Positions 50,621 to 60,642 are shown, numbered from the stretch's first letter. The stretch is DNA of 64,000 bases from UBA1535 sp002323775 (GCA_031993545.1 DAMAHZ010000002.1:1-64000), one strand, 5' to 3'. Made by a program: numbers and translations. The notes: generated from the letters alone by a model not told the origin.

Positions 50621-51088
50621 TTATACTATCAAACACACATCTATCCACTCAATAAAATTAGAACATTTTTCCAATTCCTCAATAGTAAGCTCTATCGCAC
50701 TATTAGCACTGCCACAGGCTGGAAATACTGTAGTAAATCTTTTTAAAGATTCATCTAAGTATACCTCTACCCCATCATTTATACCAAAAGGGCATACTCC
50801 ACCTATATCATGACCTACAGTTTCTAGTAGTTCTTCTCTTGTTAGCATTTTTGCTTTTGTGCCGAATTTTGCTTTGTATTTTGGGTTGTCTATTTTTGTG
50901 TCTCCTGCTGTTACTATTAGGACACTTTTGTCCGACACCTTGAATGCTACGGTTTTTGCTATTCTTTGAGGCTCGCAACCTACTGCCTTGGCTGCTAATT
51001 CTACTGTTGCGCTTGATACTTCAAACTCTAGGATTTTATCTTCTATATTCCATTTTCTTAGATATCCTCTCACTCTTTCTATGGACAT
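50621..51088 (-). CDS. YbaK/ProX-type aminoacyl-tRNA deacylase
   Basis: A 155-residue editing-domain protein. SSATVELAAKAVGCEPQRIA, KTVAFKVSDKSVLIV, GDTKIDNPKYKAKFG and GGVCPFGI-x-DGVEVYLD mark the YbaK family, which hydrolyses mischarged Cys/Ala-tRNA(Pro). ATG at 51088 with AAAGGA about 12 bases upstream. Free-standing here. Confidence 0.9.
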   Translation of the reverse strand: MSIERVRGYLRKWNIEDKILEFEVSSATVELAAKAVGCEPQRIAKTVAFKVSDKSVLIVTAGDTKIDNPKYKAKFGTKAKMLTREELLETVGHDIGGVCPFGINDGVEVYLDESLKRFTTVFPACGSANSAIELTIEELEKCSNFIEWIDVCLIV

Positions 51089-51189
51089 TTTTGCTTTTGT
51101 TCCTTTCACATTATTTTTTTAATAAATTTAATAGAAAGAATTGCGAATATACATCATTATTCACAATTCTTTCTATCTAGTAATTTCCC

Positions 51190-51876
51190 TTATTTATCCA
51201 ACTTTCTTACTTCTTTATAAATTAACTGCATTTCTTCATCTAACTTAGTTATAACGTCTGAGCAATTTGTTAGTCTGTCTTTTAGTGATTTGGGGATTTC
51301 ATTTTCAGACTTATATTTTAGATGGTGTTCTAGGCTTGCCCAGAAATCCATAGCTATTGTTCTGATTTGGATTTCTACTGGTATTAGCTCTATTCTATCG
51401 TATAAGTAAATTTTTATTTGCAATACTAGGTGTAAGCTTCTATATCCGTTTTCTTTTGGCTCTTTGATGTAATCTCTTACACGGATTATTTTTAAATCAT
51501 CCTGTCTTGAGAAAAAATCTTCTATTTTGTATATGTCATCTATGTAATTGCAAATTACTCTAATACCTGCTATATCTTGAATGTTTTCTTGTACTGATTC
51601 AAAATTTATCGGCAAATCCCTCTTTTCTAGCTTCTCTAGTATGCTCTTTGGAGATTTTAAACGAGTTTCTATACGATGTATTGGATTATAGTCATATTTT
51701 ACTTGAAATTCTTCGTTCAATATTTCTAATTTTGTGTTGAGCTCTTTTATTGCAGCATTGTATAATTGTTGCATTTCAAGAAATTTCTTGGCATTATTAA
51801 AAATAGCTTCCTCATTATCAAATATATCGTCTATACCTAGAATTCCTAATTTAGATAATATTGTTTCCGCCTGCAT
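51190..51876 (-). CDS. Small alarmone synthetase (RelQ/YjbM-like)
   Basis: A 228-residue (p)ppGpp synthetase lacking hydrolase and regulatory domains. HRIETRLKSPKSILEKLEKR, IQDIAGIRVICNYIDDIY, KEPKENGYRSLHLVLQ and VEIQIRTIAMDFWASLEHHL are the RelA_SpoT synthetase motifs. ATG at 51876 with GGAGG eight bases upstream; the ATG at 51891 sits on that SD. Confidence 0.94.
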   Translation of the reverse strand: MQAETILSKLGILGIDDIFDNEEAIFNNAKKFLEMQQLYNAAIKELNTKLEILNEEFQVKYDYNPIHRIETRLKSPKSILEKLEKRDLPINFESVQENIQDIAGIRVICNYIDDIYKIEDFFSRQDDLKIIRVRDYIKEPKENGYRSLHLVLQIKIYLYDRIELIPVEIQIRTIAMDFWASLEHHLKYKSENEIPKSLKDRLTNCSDVITKLDEEMQLIYKEVRKLDK

Positions 51877-51912
51877 TTTTTTATCCTCCATACTCTTTTC
51901 ATAAATTATACT

Positions 51913-52110
51913 CTATTTATCAATTTCTTTTTCAATCAAATAATTAGCAATTTCAAATGCTTTTATTCTATTTTTTGCTAAGGTTATTTGTGATTTATAT
52001 CTTTCTTTATTTTCTTTTGATTCAAATGTTTTTATAGTTTCTCTCAACTTATGAAGCGTTGAATCTATTTGACGTTTTGCTTCACTTAAATCATTTTGCG
52101 TAATTTCCAT
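51913..52110 (-). CDS. Small helical hypothetical protein
   Basis: A 65-residue charged protein, SEAKRQIDSTLHKLRETIKT then YKSQITLAKNRIKAFEIANY, predicted as two long helices. Similar small proteins are common in Clostridia beside housekeeping genes; no function known. GGGTGAAG upstream of the ATG. ftsY ends 27 bases upstream in the transcript direction. Confidence 0.7.
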   Translation of the reverse strand: MEITQNDLSEAKRQIDSTLHKLRETIKTFESKENKERYKSQITLAKNRIKAFEIANYLIEKEIDK

Positions 52111-52137
52111 TGGTCTTCACCCACAAATTAATATGAA

Positions 52138-53373
52138 TTATTCAAATATAGCATCTACAAACATTTCAGAATCAAATATCTGCATATCGTCTATTTTCTC
52201 TCCAACTCCGATGTATTTTATCGGTACATTAAGTTCTTTAACTATTGGAAATACAATTCCGCCTTTTGCTGTACTGTCAAGCTTTGTCAATATTATTCCA
52301 TCTATTGAGCATGATTCTTTAAATAGCTTCGCTTGAATTAAACCGTTTTGACCTGTGTTAGCGTCTATAACCAGCAAAACCTCTTTCTGAGCTGAAGGAT
52401 ATTCTTTTTCTATTATCTTGAATATTTTTGATAGCTCATTCATAAGGTTTACCTTATTGTGGAGTCTTCCTGCTGTGTCACAAATCAATACATCTGTTTT
52501 TCTTGCTCTTGCAGCTTGTATTGCATCATAAATTATAGAGCCAGGGTCTGAGCCTTGTTCACTTGAAATTATGTCTACACCTGCTCTTTTACACCATTCT
52601 TCTAACTGTTCTATAGCCGCAGCTCTAAATGTATCCCCGGCAGCTACTATAACACTTTTACCACTATTTTTAAGTCTATATGATAGTTTTCCTATAGAAG
52701 TTGTCTTTCCTACTCCATTTATACCCACTATCATCATTATTTTTTGTTTTCCATCTATATCGTCAAAGCTTTTAGCAGAATTTAACATATCTACTAAGTA
52801 TTTTTTAATTATATTCTTGATTTCATTCGGGTCTTCAATTTTATTTTTCTTTACTTCTTCCTTGATATAGTCAATAATATCCATTGTAAGCTCCATGCCA
52901 ATATCAGCAGATATCAAAGTTTCTTCTATTTCATCTAATAAATTATCATCTATCTTTTTATATAGATTAAAAATATTGTTAAATTGTTCCGTAAAGCTGG
53001 CCTTTGTCTTAGATAATCCCTCTCTTATTTTTGCAAAGAAACCCTTTTTTTCTTCTTTCGGTTTATCATCATTATTATCTTCTGTCTTAATTTCCTTATT
53101 TTCCTTTGATTTATCTTTTGTATTTTCTTCTTCTCTAAGCTCTTTGCTTTTATCAGTTTCCTCAAGATCTAAGAGTGTTTCTATCTGCGTATCTTCATCA
53201 TCAAAATCAATATCTTCTAATTCTTTTAGAATTTCTTCCTCACTAGCTTGCTCAAAATCCTCGTCAATTTCATCATCTAAATCTTCTTTTAAATTCTTAT
53301 CTACATTTTTTTCTTTGAGAACTTCATTTTCTTTCTTCTCTTTATTCCCTAATCCAAATAACTTTTTAAACAT
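52138..53373 (-). CDS. ftsY: Signal recognition particle receptor FtsY
   Basis: A 411-residue SRP receptor with a strongly acidic A domain (1-105), N domain, and G domain: GINGVGKTTSIGKLSYR near 218, AAGDTFRAAAIEQLEEW near 245, DTAGRLHNK near 298, TKLDSTAKGGIVF near 365. It docks Ffh-ribosome complexes at the membrane. GGGAGG precedes the ATG. It follows smc by 29 bases. Confidence 0.98.
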   Translation of the reverse strand: MFKKLFGLGNKEKKENEVLKEKNVDKNLKEDLDDEIDEDFEQASEEEILKELEDIDFDDEDTQIETLLDLEETDKSKELREEENTKDKSKENKEIKTEDNNDDKPKEEKKGFFAKIREGLSKTKASFTEQFNNIFNLYKKIDDNLLDEIEETLISADIGMELTMDIIDYIKEEVKKNKIEDPNEIKNIIKKYLVDMLNSAKSFDDIDGKQKIMMIVGINGVGKTTSIGKLSYRLKNSGKSVIVAAGDTFRAAAIEQLEEWCKRAGVDIISSEQGSDPGSIIYDAIQAARARKTDVLICDTAGRLHNKVNLMNELSKIFKIIEKEYPSAQKEVLLVIDANTGQNGLIQAKLFKESCSIDGIILTKLDSTAKGGIVFPIVKELNVPIKYIGVGEKIDDMQIFDSEMFVDAIFE

Positions 53374-53402
53374 TTTTACCTCCCGTTATTCTAAAAGTTA
53401 AA

Positions 53403-56400
53403 TCATTCAAGCTCTGACAATCTCATTGAAACCAGCTTAGTTACACCTTTTTCTTCCATCGTTGTACCATACAGAGTGTCTGCACTTTCCATTGTACCCT
53501 TTCTATGTGTTATACACAAGAACTGCGTTTCCTTTGAAAACTCCTTCAAATATCTCGAAAATCTGTATACATTGATATCGTCAAGTGCTGCCTCAATTTC
53601 GTCTAATATACAAAATGATGTTGGTTTTGTTTTAAGTATTGAAAACAAAAGTGCTATGGCAGTTAATGCCTTTTCTCCGCCTGACAAAAGTGTTATTTTG
53701 CTTAGTTTTTTTCCTGGCGGCTGTGCTTCTATTTCTATTGCACTGTTTAACGCATCAGCTTCATCTTCGAGGTAAACATCAGCCTTTCCACCATTAAACA
53801 AGTCTGAAAAAACCTCATTAAATAAAACTCTTATCTTTGAAAATTCTTCTACAAATTGTTCTCGCATTTTAATTTCAAGCTCTTTTATAACATCATTTAA
53901 TTGATTTCTTGCATCTATTAAATCCTGCTTTTGCTTTGTTAGGAAATCATATCTTTCTTTAACTTCCTTGTATTCCTTGATAGCGTTAATATTAACATCG
54001 CCCAGACTCTTTAATTTTCTTCTTATATCTGAAACATCATTATTAATTCTTGTATAGCTGAGATCTTCATTTTTATATGGCAAAGCCATTGCATAGTTCA
54101 TCTCATAGTCTTCCCATAATCGGTTAGATATTTCATCAATTTTTGAATTAAGCTTTTCTATTTTAATATTTATTGCATATTCATCATCCAAAATCTCAGT
54201 TATTTTCTTGTTTATATTATTTAATTCTACCTGAGAATTATTAATCAAATCTTGTGTTTTTGCTAAATTAGTTTTTTTGGAATTATAATTTTCTTCGCTT
54301 TCGTCTAAGCTTTTCTTCAATTCTTTACATTCGCTTTCAAGTATACTAATTTGAAGCTTTGCAGATTCAATTTCAGTATCTGTATTACTTAAGCTGCTGA
54401 TTTTAAGCTCTAGCATCTCATTGTTTTTATCAAGTTCAAGATTAGCATTGCTAATTTTTTCTTCAATAAATTTTATTTCTTGATTAGCAGCAGATATATC
54501 ACTGTTTTTCATACTGAGAATTAAGTTTAATTCATCATATTTCTCTTTATCAGCTTTATTAGTATGTGCTATATCGTTGATTTCATTTTCTAACTCTGCA
54601 ATATTAAGCTTTATTTGCTCAATATTTTTATCAATCGTATCAATATCAGCAATTCTTTTTTCATTTTCCTCTATAATATAAGCTTTGTCTTTAAGATATC
54701 TGTTTATAGATATCTCAATCTTTGATATTTGCTCTGTTAATAAGCTAATTTTATTATCAATCTGCATACTTAGCTTGTTTGTTTCTTCAATATTTAATTT
54801 TAATGTATTAATTTCCTTATGACAAACTGTCAAATCTTTGTCAATATTTTTTATATCCTGCTCTATATCCTTGCATTTTCTATTAAGATTTACTAATTTT
54901 TCTTGACTTTCTTCGATTTCTCTTTTTCTACTTAGAATATTTTGATTTTTACCACTTATGTATCCGCCTGTTACAGCTCCTCCGGGATTTATAACATCGC
55001 CTTGAATACTTACAATTTTAAGCGTGTTATTGGATAATTTCGCCACCCTAAAGCCATCTCTGATATTTTCGACTATAATTGTTCTTCCGAGCAAGCTTTT
55101 AATAATATTAGAATACATATCGTCAGCTTCAATCAAATTATCAGCAGTATCAATAACTCCATTTTGATTTAAAAGGTTTAATTCATCATTATTCAGGCCT
55201 CTGCCCTTAATTGTGCTAATAGGTAAAAATGTTACCCTACCTATTTGCTTTTCTTTCAAATACTCAATTATAGCCTCTGCATCTTGATTATTGTTGACAA
55301 TGACATTTTGTATAGCTGAACCGAGTGCAATTTCTATAGCTGTTTCATATCTCTTATCCGTTTTTATTATATCTGCAACAGTTCCATTAATTGCTGCCCT
55401 AAAAAGTCCCTCTTTTTTATGTAAGCTCATAAGCGTCTGAACGCTTTTATAGTAACCTTCATAAAGAGACTCCATATTATTTAAAAAGGCAATCCTTGAA
55501 TTAGCAGTATTTAGCTCATTTAGAGAAACTCTGAGCCTATTTTCCATTTCTTTTTTATCTTCTAAAAAATTCTCTTGTTTCTTTAGATTTACATTGTAAT
55601 TTTTTTCATAATTTACCAATATTTTTTCGTTGTCGACCTGCTCATTTTTAACAGCATCTAACTCATTAAGCTTTGTATCCTTTTCTCTGCTCTCAATCTC
55701 AATTTCCTTATCAAATTGCAGAGTTCTTTCTTGAAAATTTGCTATGATTGATTCTGTAGAATTTTTATCGCTTTGAAGCTTGTTAATGAACTTGTGCATT
55801 TCAAATAAACTGCTTCTTTTTTCTTCGCTCGCATTAATAGAGCTTTCCATTTTTATTTTAAACGCTAGTGCTTCTTCATTTAATTTATCATATTCAATTT
55901 TTTTATCTTCCAAGGATGAGCTTAAATTTTTTATTTCAGTATTATTATCTTCTATTTTTTGCAATAATTCATTTTTTCGCTTCTTTAATAATTCAATTTC
56001 GCTTTCGATACTTTCAATATTTTCAGAGTACAAAAAAATCTTCTCGTTTTGAACCTTTATTAGGTTATTTTTTTCATCATAACTCTTGGAAAGTCTATTT
56101 TTTGTACCTTCCAGCGAAAGAATTTCCTTATCAAGCAATATTAAGTTTTCTTTTTCCTCAGAAATAAGTGTTTCTAAATTATCTCGCCTTGAAATTATAT
56201 TTTGCTTAGTATTTAAAACCTCAGACTTTTGATTTTCAAAAATAACAAGCTGTTCCTTGTTTTTTTCATATTCTCTAACATATAGATTTAGTTCTATGTT
56301 TTTTAAATTTTCTTTTAAATTTATGTATTCTTGTGCTTTTTCACTTTCTAGTCTCAAAGGCTCAACCCTTGATTCAAGCTCATGTATTATGTCTTTAACT

Positions 56401-56969
56401 CTATCTAAGTTATCATTTGTTTTTTCAAGCTTTTTAACAGCTTCTTCTTTTCTGACTTTAAACTTAACAATTCCAGCAGCTTCTTCAAATACTCCTCGTC
56501 GAACATCAGAATTAGGGCTTAGTATCTCCTCGACCTTACCTTGTCCAATTACAGAATATCCATCTTTTCCAATACCAGTATCCATGAAGAGCTCTTTTAT
56601 ATCCTTGAGTCTGCATGGCTGCTTGTTTATAGAGTATTCACTTTCACCTGTTCTGAACAATCTTCTTTTTATGCTTACTTCATTGTATTCGATAGGAAGT
56701 TTTCTATTTTGATTGTCAAAAATAAGCTCTACATCTGCATATCCAAGGGGCATTCTTTTTTGAGTACCTGCAAATATTATATCCTCCATCTTCGAGCCTC
56801 TTAGAGTTTTTGGGCTTTGCTCACCTAAAACCCATTTTATCGAATCAGATATATTGCTTTTACCGCTCCCATTAGGTCCAACTATTGCTGTCATTCCCTT
56901 TTCAACAATTATTTCAGTCTTATCTGCAAATGATTTGAATCCATGAACATATATTTTTTTTAAAAACAT
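53403..56969 (-). CDS. smc: Chromosome segregation protein SMC
   Basis: An 1188-residue condensin ATPase. Walker A GPNGSGKSNISDSIKWVLGE near 32, two coiled coils (about 165-500 and 670-1030) around a hinge (about 510-660, GTVADIIKTDKRYETAIEIA), and the C-terminal head with LLSGGEKALTAIALLFSI and CILDEIEAALDDINV. AAAGGA precedes the ATG. It sits between rnc/radical SAM and ftsY as in most Firmicutes. Confidence 0.98.
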   Translation of the reverse strand: MFLKKIYVHGFKSFADKTEIIVEKGMTAIVGPNGSGKSNISDSIKWVLGEQSPKTLRGSKMEDIIFAGTQKRMPLGYADVELIFDNQNRKLPIEYNEVSIKRRLFRTGESEYSINKQPCRLKDIKELFMDTGIGKDGYSVIGQGKVEEILSPNSDVRRGVFEEAAGIVKFKVRKEEAVKKLEKTNDNLDRVKDIIHELESRVEPLRLESEKAQEYINLKENLKNIELNLYVREYEKNKEQLVIFENQKSEVLNTKQNIISRRDNLETLISEEKENLILLDKEILSLEGTKNRLSKSYDEKNNLIKVQNEKIFLYSENIESIESEIELLKKRKNELLQKIEDNNTEIKNLSSSLEDKKIEYDKLNEEALAFKIKMESSINASEEKRSSLFEMHKFINKLQSDKNSTESIIANFQERTLQFDKEIEIESREKDTKLNELDAVKNEQVDNEKILVNYEKNYNVNLKKQENFLEDKKEMENRLRVSLNELNTANSRIAFLNNMESLYEGYYKSVQTLMSLHKKEGLFRAAINGTVADIIKTDKRYETAIEIALGSAIQNVIVNNNQDAEAIIEYLKEKQIGRVTFLPISTIKGRGLNNDELNLLNQNGVIDTADNLIEADDMYSNIIKSLLGRTIIVENIRDGFRVAKLSNNTLKIVSIQGDVINPGGAVTGGYISGKNQNILSRKREIEESQEKLVNLNRKCKDIEQDIKNIDKDLTVCHKEINTLKLNIEETNKLSMQIDNKISLLTEQISKIEISINRYLKDKAYIIEENEKRIADIDTIDKNIEQIKLNIAELENEINDIAHTNKADKEKYDELNLILSMKNSDISAANQEIKFIEEKISNANLELDKNNEMLELKISSLSNTDTEIESAKLQISILESECKELKKSLDESEENYNSKKTNLAKTQDLINNSQVELNNINKKITEILDDEYAINIKIEKLNSKIDEISNRLWEDYEMNYAMALPYKNEDLSYTRINNDVSDIRRKLKSLGDVNINAIKEYKEVKERYDFLTKQKQDLIDARNQLNDVIKELEIKMREQFVEEFSKIRVLFNEVFSDLFNGGKADVYLEDEADALNSAIEIEAQPPGKKLSKITLLSGGEKALTAIALLFSILKTKPTSFCILDEIEAALDDINVYRFSRYLKEFSKETQFLCITHRKGTMESADTLYGTTMEEKGVTKLVSMRLSELE

Positions 56970-56992
56970 AATCAGTTTTCCTTTATTATTTT

Positions 56993-58063
56993 TTAATAGA
57001 AATATTTTATAAAATCTTTATACATATCTTCCTTCTTAATCTTAGCAATTAATTTTAAGCCATCATATATTTCTACAACATCTTTATCTTCAATTTCCTG
57101 CAAATGAATTCTTTTCAATCCAATTACATTATTGATAAAATTAATATTTCTCTTTCCATGTCCAACTACGTAGTTCATAATATTTTTATTAGCTTTGATT
57201 GTGATATCATCCTTGGGTTTCTTTACTTCTAAATTATCTGCAATAGAATTTAGATATAGTCTTTCCTCTACAAGCTGTCTGAAAGCAGGATGAAAAGGAC
57301 CTGCAAGCACATCGTTATCTTCATTAATAGTATCTGTGTTTTGAAGCCCTATTCTAATAACATTTATGTTATTAACTGTATACAAAGAATAAAGCATAGC
57401 ACTTAGCCATACAGCATCTTCCAAGCTTAATGGCTTATATTTATTCTCTTTATACATATTTTCAAGTTCTGTTTCTTTTATTACTAAAGTCGGGTAAATT
57501 CTTGCAATATCAGGCTTTAGCTCTATTGACTTCTTGCAAGTCTCGATATCTTTTGTTGTATTGCTCCCCGGTAGTCCTGGCATGATTTGGTGTCCAAGTA
57601 TAAATCCATAATCTTTTATCATTTTACTAGATTTTATTGAATCCTGCATACTGTGACCACGATTAGATATTTTCAACACCTCATCATCCATACTTTGTAT
57701 ACCAAGCTCTATTATTGTAACACCATACTTCTTTTGGATTTCTAATATTTCATCAGTAATTGCATCAGGTCTTGTTGAAATTCTAATATTATCAAAAAAT
57801 CCTTTTTTCTTGTAATGGTAAGCAATTTCTAAAAGCTCCATTTGTAGATTTAAGTCAATAGCAGTAAAGCTACCGCCAAAGTATGCTAAATCACTGTATT
57901 TATTGCGTGTCCTTGAATAACTTTCAATAATATCAATAACATAATTTTTATTAATATTATTGCTAGCTTTTCCTGTAATCTTTTTTTGATTACAAAATAC
58001 ACAATCATTAGGGCAACCTCTGTGGGGAACAAATATAGGAATTATTTTTTTTGAATCATTCAT
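56993..58063 (-). CDS. Elp3-like radical SAM protein
   Basis: A 356-residue radical SAM enzyme with CPNDCVFCNQKKITG (CxxxCxxC) near residue 17 and the usual YFGGSFTAIDL near 62, ELGIQSMDDEVL near 117 and MPGLPGSNTTKD near 160. It resembles the radical SAM half of Elp3 without an acetyltransferase domain. Conserved between rnc and smc in Clostridia; function unknown. It overlaps the rnc 3' end by eight bases. Confidence 0.92.
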   Translation of the reverse strand: MNDSKKIIPIFVPHRGCPNDCVFCNQKKITGKASNNINKNYVIDIIESYSRTRNKYSDLAYFGGSFTAIDLNLQMELLEIAYHYKKKGFFDNIRISTRPDAITDEILEIQKKYGVTIIELGIQSMDDEVLKISNRGHSMQDSIKSSKMIKDYGFILGHQIMPGLPGSNTTKDIETCKKSIELKPDIARIYPTLVIKETELENMYKENKYKPLSLEDAVWLSAMLYSLYTVNNINVIRIGLQNTDTINEDNDVLAGPFHPAFRQLVEERLYLNSIADNLEVKKPKDDITIKANKNIMNYVVGHGKRNINFINNVIGLKRIHLQEIEDKDVVEIYDGLKLIAKIKKEDMYKDFIKYFY

Positions 58064-58769
58064 TTAATACACCAAGTTTTATTAAAGCGTTTTTAGCAGC
58101 ACTTTGCTCTGCACTTTTTTTACTTTTCCCAAATCCCCCGCCGAGTTTTTCTTTATTTATATATACATCAATAAAAAATATTTTATTATGGTCTGGGCCT
58201 TCTTCGTTTACAATAACATATTTAAGCTTCGGATTTACCTCTTTTTCTTGAATATGCTCTTGTAGATATGACTTAAAGTCTGAAAAAATCTTTCCTTGAA
58301 CTAATTTATTTATACTGCTTTCTAAATTACTAAGTATAAACTTATCAGCGTCATCTAGGCTTCCATCAAGGTAAATTGCGGCAATTATTGCCTCAACCGC
58401 ATCTGCAAGTATAGATTTTCTGCTTCTTCCACCCATTGACTCCTCTCCCTTTCCAAGGATAAGATGCCCTCCGATATCAAGCTTTATAGCTATTTCATTT
58501 AGCATGTCTTCGCATACTACCTGAGCTCTTAGCTTTGACAAATCGCCTTCCGGATAATTTGGATATTTTTTATATATATATTTACTGACAACTATACTCA
58601 AAATTGAGTCCCCAAGGAACTCCAATCTCTCGTTGTTAATTCTTCGATATGTCCTGTTCTCGTTAGAATATGAGCTATGAGTCAAAGCATTTTCCAAATA
58701 TCTCACATCCTTGAACTTGTAACCAATTCTAAACTCTAAATCACTAAAATTACTATTATCCTTATTCAC
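58056..58769 (-). CDS. rnc: Ribonuclease III
   Basis: A 237-residue RNase III. Catalytic NERLEFLGDSILSIVVSKYI near residue 45, GRSRKSILADAVEAIIAAIY near 113, and a C-terminal dsRNA-binding domain (SYLQEHIQEKEVNPKLKYVI, GFGKSKKSAEQSAAKNALIK). I favour a GTG start at 58769 with AAAGGGATG upstream; the ATG at 58805 lacks an SD. It may process the long pnp leader hairpin at 956-1063. Confidence 0.95.
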   Translation of the reverse strand: MNKDNSNFSDLEFRIGYKFKDVRYLENALTHSSYSNENRTYRRINNERLEFLGDSILSIVVSKYIYKKYPNYPEGDLSKLRAQVVCEDMLNEIAIKLDIGGHLILGKGEESMGGRSRKSILADAVEAIIAAIYLDGSLDDADKFILSNLESSINKLVQGKIFSDFKSYLQEHIQEKEVNPKLKYVIVNEEGPDHNKIFFIDVYINKEKLGGGFGKSKKSAEQSAAKNALIKLGVLNE

Positions 58770-58813
58770 TATCACACATCCCTTTTTTGTTTTTATATTT
58801 TTCAAAAAAGCTA

Positions 58814-58860
58814 AACACAGATTACTTAGATTTTAAGGAAATTATTATGTAATCTGTGTT
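58814..58860 (-). terminator. Terminator after acpP
   Basis: AACACAGATTAC (58814-58825) pairs with GTAATCTGTGTT (58849-58860), 12 bp, followed on the minus strand by TAGCTTTTTTG. The arms share ACAGATTAC with the pnp leader hairpin. Confidence 0.85.
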
Positions 58861-58940
58861 CAAATTTAAGCCCCACATAGTGATATTTCTTAGCGTAATT
58901 TATTCTGCAACTTACACCATAATAAGCCAAATAACTTTTC

Positions 58941-59171
58941 CTATTTATCCACTATATTTTCTAAATATGTCACTATATCTCCAACAGTCTCTATGTTTTC
59001 TACCTGTTCATCTTCAATTTCTAAATTAAATTCTTCTTCAAATGCCATAACAAGCTCAAATAAGCTTAGTGAATCAGCATCTAAATCATCCTTAAGTGAA
59101 GTTTTCATAGTAACTTCAGAAGGACTTACACCTAATTTTTCACATATAATTTCTCTTATTTTCTCAAACAT
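58941..59171 (-). CDS. acpP: Acyl carrier protein
   Basis: A 76-residue ACP; LDADSLSLFELVMAFEEEFN holds the serine that takes the phosphopantetheine arm. Very acidic, as usual. ATG at 59171 follows AAGGAGGTG. It follows plsX. Confidence 0.97.
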   Translation of the reverse strand: MFEKIREIICEKLGVSPSEVTMKTSLKDDLDADSLSLFELVMAFEEEFNLEIEDEQVENIETVGDIVTYLENIVDK

Positions 59172-59214
59172 TATATTCACCTCCTTGATATGTTTCTTAA
59201 ATGTGGTTTTAACT

Positions 59215-60201
59215 CTAAGCTTGCAACGCTTCTCTGATTAAATTCACCACATTGCTGTCTAAAATATTTTTTGTTTGTTTTATAGCATTTTTTATAGCTA
59301 TGCTATTAGAGCTACCATGAGCTTTTATAACAGGTGCATTAACGCCTAAAAGCATGCCGCCCCCAACTTCTCCATAATCCAATCTTTTTTTGAAATTGCG
59401 CAGAGCTGGTTTTACAAGCAAGGCACCCATTTTTGTTCTGAAGCTTGACATCAATTCTTTTTTCAAGTTCTCCATAATGTAAGACGCTGTACCTTCAATG
59501 GATTTCAATAAAATATTACCAGCAAATCCATCTGCGACAATGACATCAGCATCTCCTCTTAAAACATATCGGCTCTCAATATTTCCAATGAAATTTAAGT
59601 TTGAATTTTTTAAAAGCCCATATGTATCAATCGTTAGCTGATTTCCTTTGCCTTCTTCTCCACCAATATTTAAAAGACCTACCTTAGGATTTTCAATATT
59701 TAAAATATGTCTACTGTAAATACTTCCCATAAGAGCGAAGTCTGCCAAATATTCTGGCTTACAATCAGCATTTGCCCCTGCATCAACAAGTAAAGCAAAG
59801 CCTTTATCTGTTGGTATAAATGGAGCTAACGCTGGTCTCTCAAGCTTTCCAATTCTACCTATAATAAGTGTTGCACCGCTTAGAAGTGCACCTGAATTTC
59901 CAGCTGAAACTATGGCATCAGCCTCATTGTTTTTTACTGCATGAAGTGCTTTAACAAGCGAAGATTCTTTTTTTCTTCTTATAGCCAAGACAGGCTTATC
60001 ATCATTTGTTATTACATCCTCTGCATTTAAAATTTCAATATTTCTGTAATCCTTAGTTTCATTTTCTATGTACTTTTTCAATACATCTTCTTTACCAGAC
60101 AATACAATACTTACACCAAATTCATCTCTAGCAAGCAAAGACCCTTTAACAACAGCCTCAGGAGCATTGTCGCCACCCATAGCATCTACCATTATTTTCA
60201 T
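59215..60201 (-). CDS. plsX: Phosphate acyltransferase PlsX
   Basis: A 328-residue enzyme making acyl-phosphate from acyl-ACP, the first step of phospholipid synthesis with PlsY. MKIMVDAMGGDNAPEAVVKG at the start, SAGNSGALLSGATLIIGRI near 95, GLLNIGGEEGKGNQ near 175, VADGFAGNILLKSIEG near 215 and GEVGGGMLLGVN near 280. ATG at 60201 follows GGAAGGTG. No fapR or FapR-like operator was seen. Confidence 0.97.
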   Translation of the reverse strand: MKIMVDAMGGDNAPEAVVKGSLLARDEFGVSIVLSGKEDVLKKYIENETKDYRNIEILNAEDVITNDDKPVLAIRRKKESSLVKALHAVKNNEADAIVSAGNSGALLSGATLIIGRIGKLERPALAPFIPTDKGFALLVDAGANADCKPEYLADFALMGSIYSRHILNIENPKVGLLNIGGEEGKGNQLTIDTYGLLKNSNLNFIGNIESRYVLRGDADVIVADGFAGNILLKSIEGTASYIMENLKKELMSSFRTKMGALLVKPALRNFKKRLDYGEVGGGMLLGVNAPVIKAHGSSNSIAIKNAIKQTKNILDSNVVNLIREALQA

Positions 60202-60251
60202 AAGGCACCTTCCTATATCTTTTACTACATAAAATACTACTATCAATTATA

Positions 60252-60352
60252 AATAAGAAAATTGAGAACTTTCTTATTAAAAAATAAAATATTTTCATGA
60301 AAAATTTTATTTTGATAATTATTAGTATAGCGTAATTGATTTTCAAATGCAA
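60252..60352 (-). promoter_or_regulatory. Promoter and leader hairpin of plsX
   Basis: On the minus strand TTGCAT (60347-60352), 17 bases, TATACT (60324-60329), the same boxes as the rplS promoter. The leader carries a 9-bp hairpin, AATAAGAAA (60252-60260) with TTTCTTATT (60270-60278). Confidence 0.65.
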
Positions 60353-60382
60353 TATTAATTTTTTTGAATTTTAATAAAAAAT

Positions 60383-60415
60383 AATGCTAAAGCACTTTGA
60401 CTGTACTTTAGCATT
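60383..60415 (-). terminator. Terminator after rpmF
   Basis: AATGCTAAAG (60383-60392) pairs with CTTTAGCATT (60406-60415), followed on the minus strand by ATTTTTTATT. It separates yceD-rpmF from plsX. Confidence 0.9.
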
Positions 60416-60446
60416 TATTTTCATAAAACAAAAAGTTAAAAACTTT

Positions 60447-60626
60447 TTATTCTACTGCTAATACTTCTTTACCGTTGTAGTATCCGCATTCACGGCATAC
60501 TGCGTGTGGTCTCTTAGCTGCGTGGCATTGCGGACATTCCATTAATGTTGGTAAATCCATTCTGCACTTAGCTGTTCTTCTTCTATCTCTTCTTGCTTTC
60601 GAAGTTTTTCTTTTAGGTACTGCCAT
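60447..60626 (-). CDS. rpmF: 50S ribosomal protein L32
   Basis: A 59-residue L32, MAVPKRKTSKARRDRRRTAK at the start, with zinc-binding CPQC and CRECGYY pairs. AAGGAGGTG precedes the ATG at 60626. It follows yceD by 16 bases, the classical yceD-rpmF pair. Confidence 0.97.
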   Translation of the reverse strand: MAVPKRKTSKARRDRRRTAKCRMDLPTLMECPQCHAAKRPHAVCRECGYYNGKEVLAVE

Positions 60627-60642
60627 TGTGACACCTCCTTAA

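Noticed and set aside
60202..60446. FapR operator before plsX
   Set aside because: No dyad resembling the FapR site; the only inverted repeat there is an A/T hairpin.
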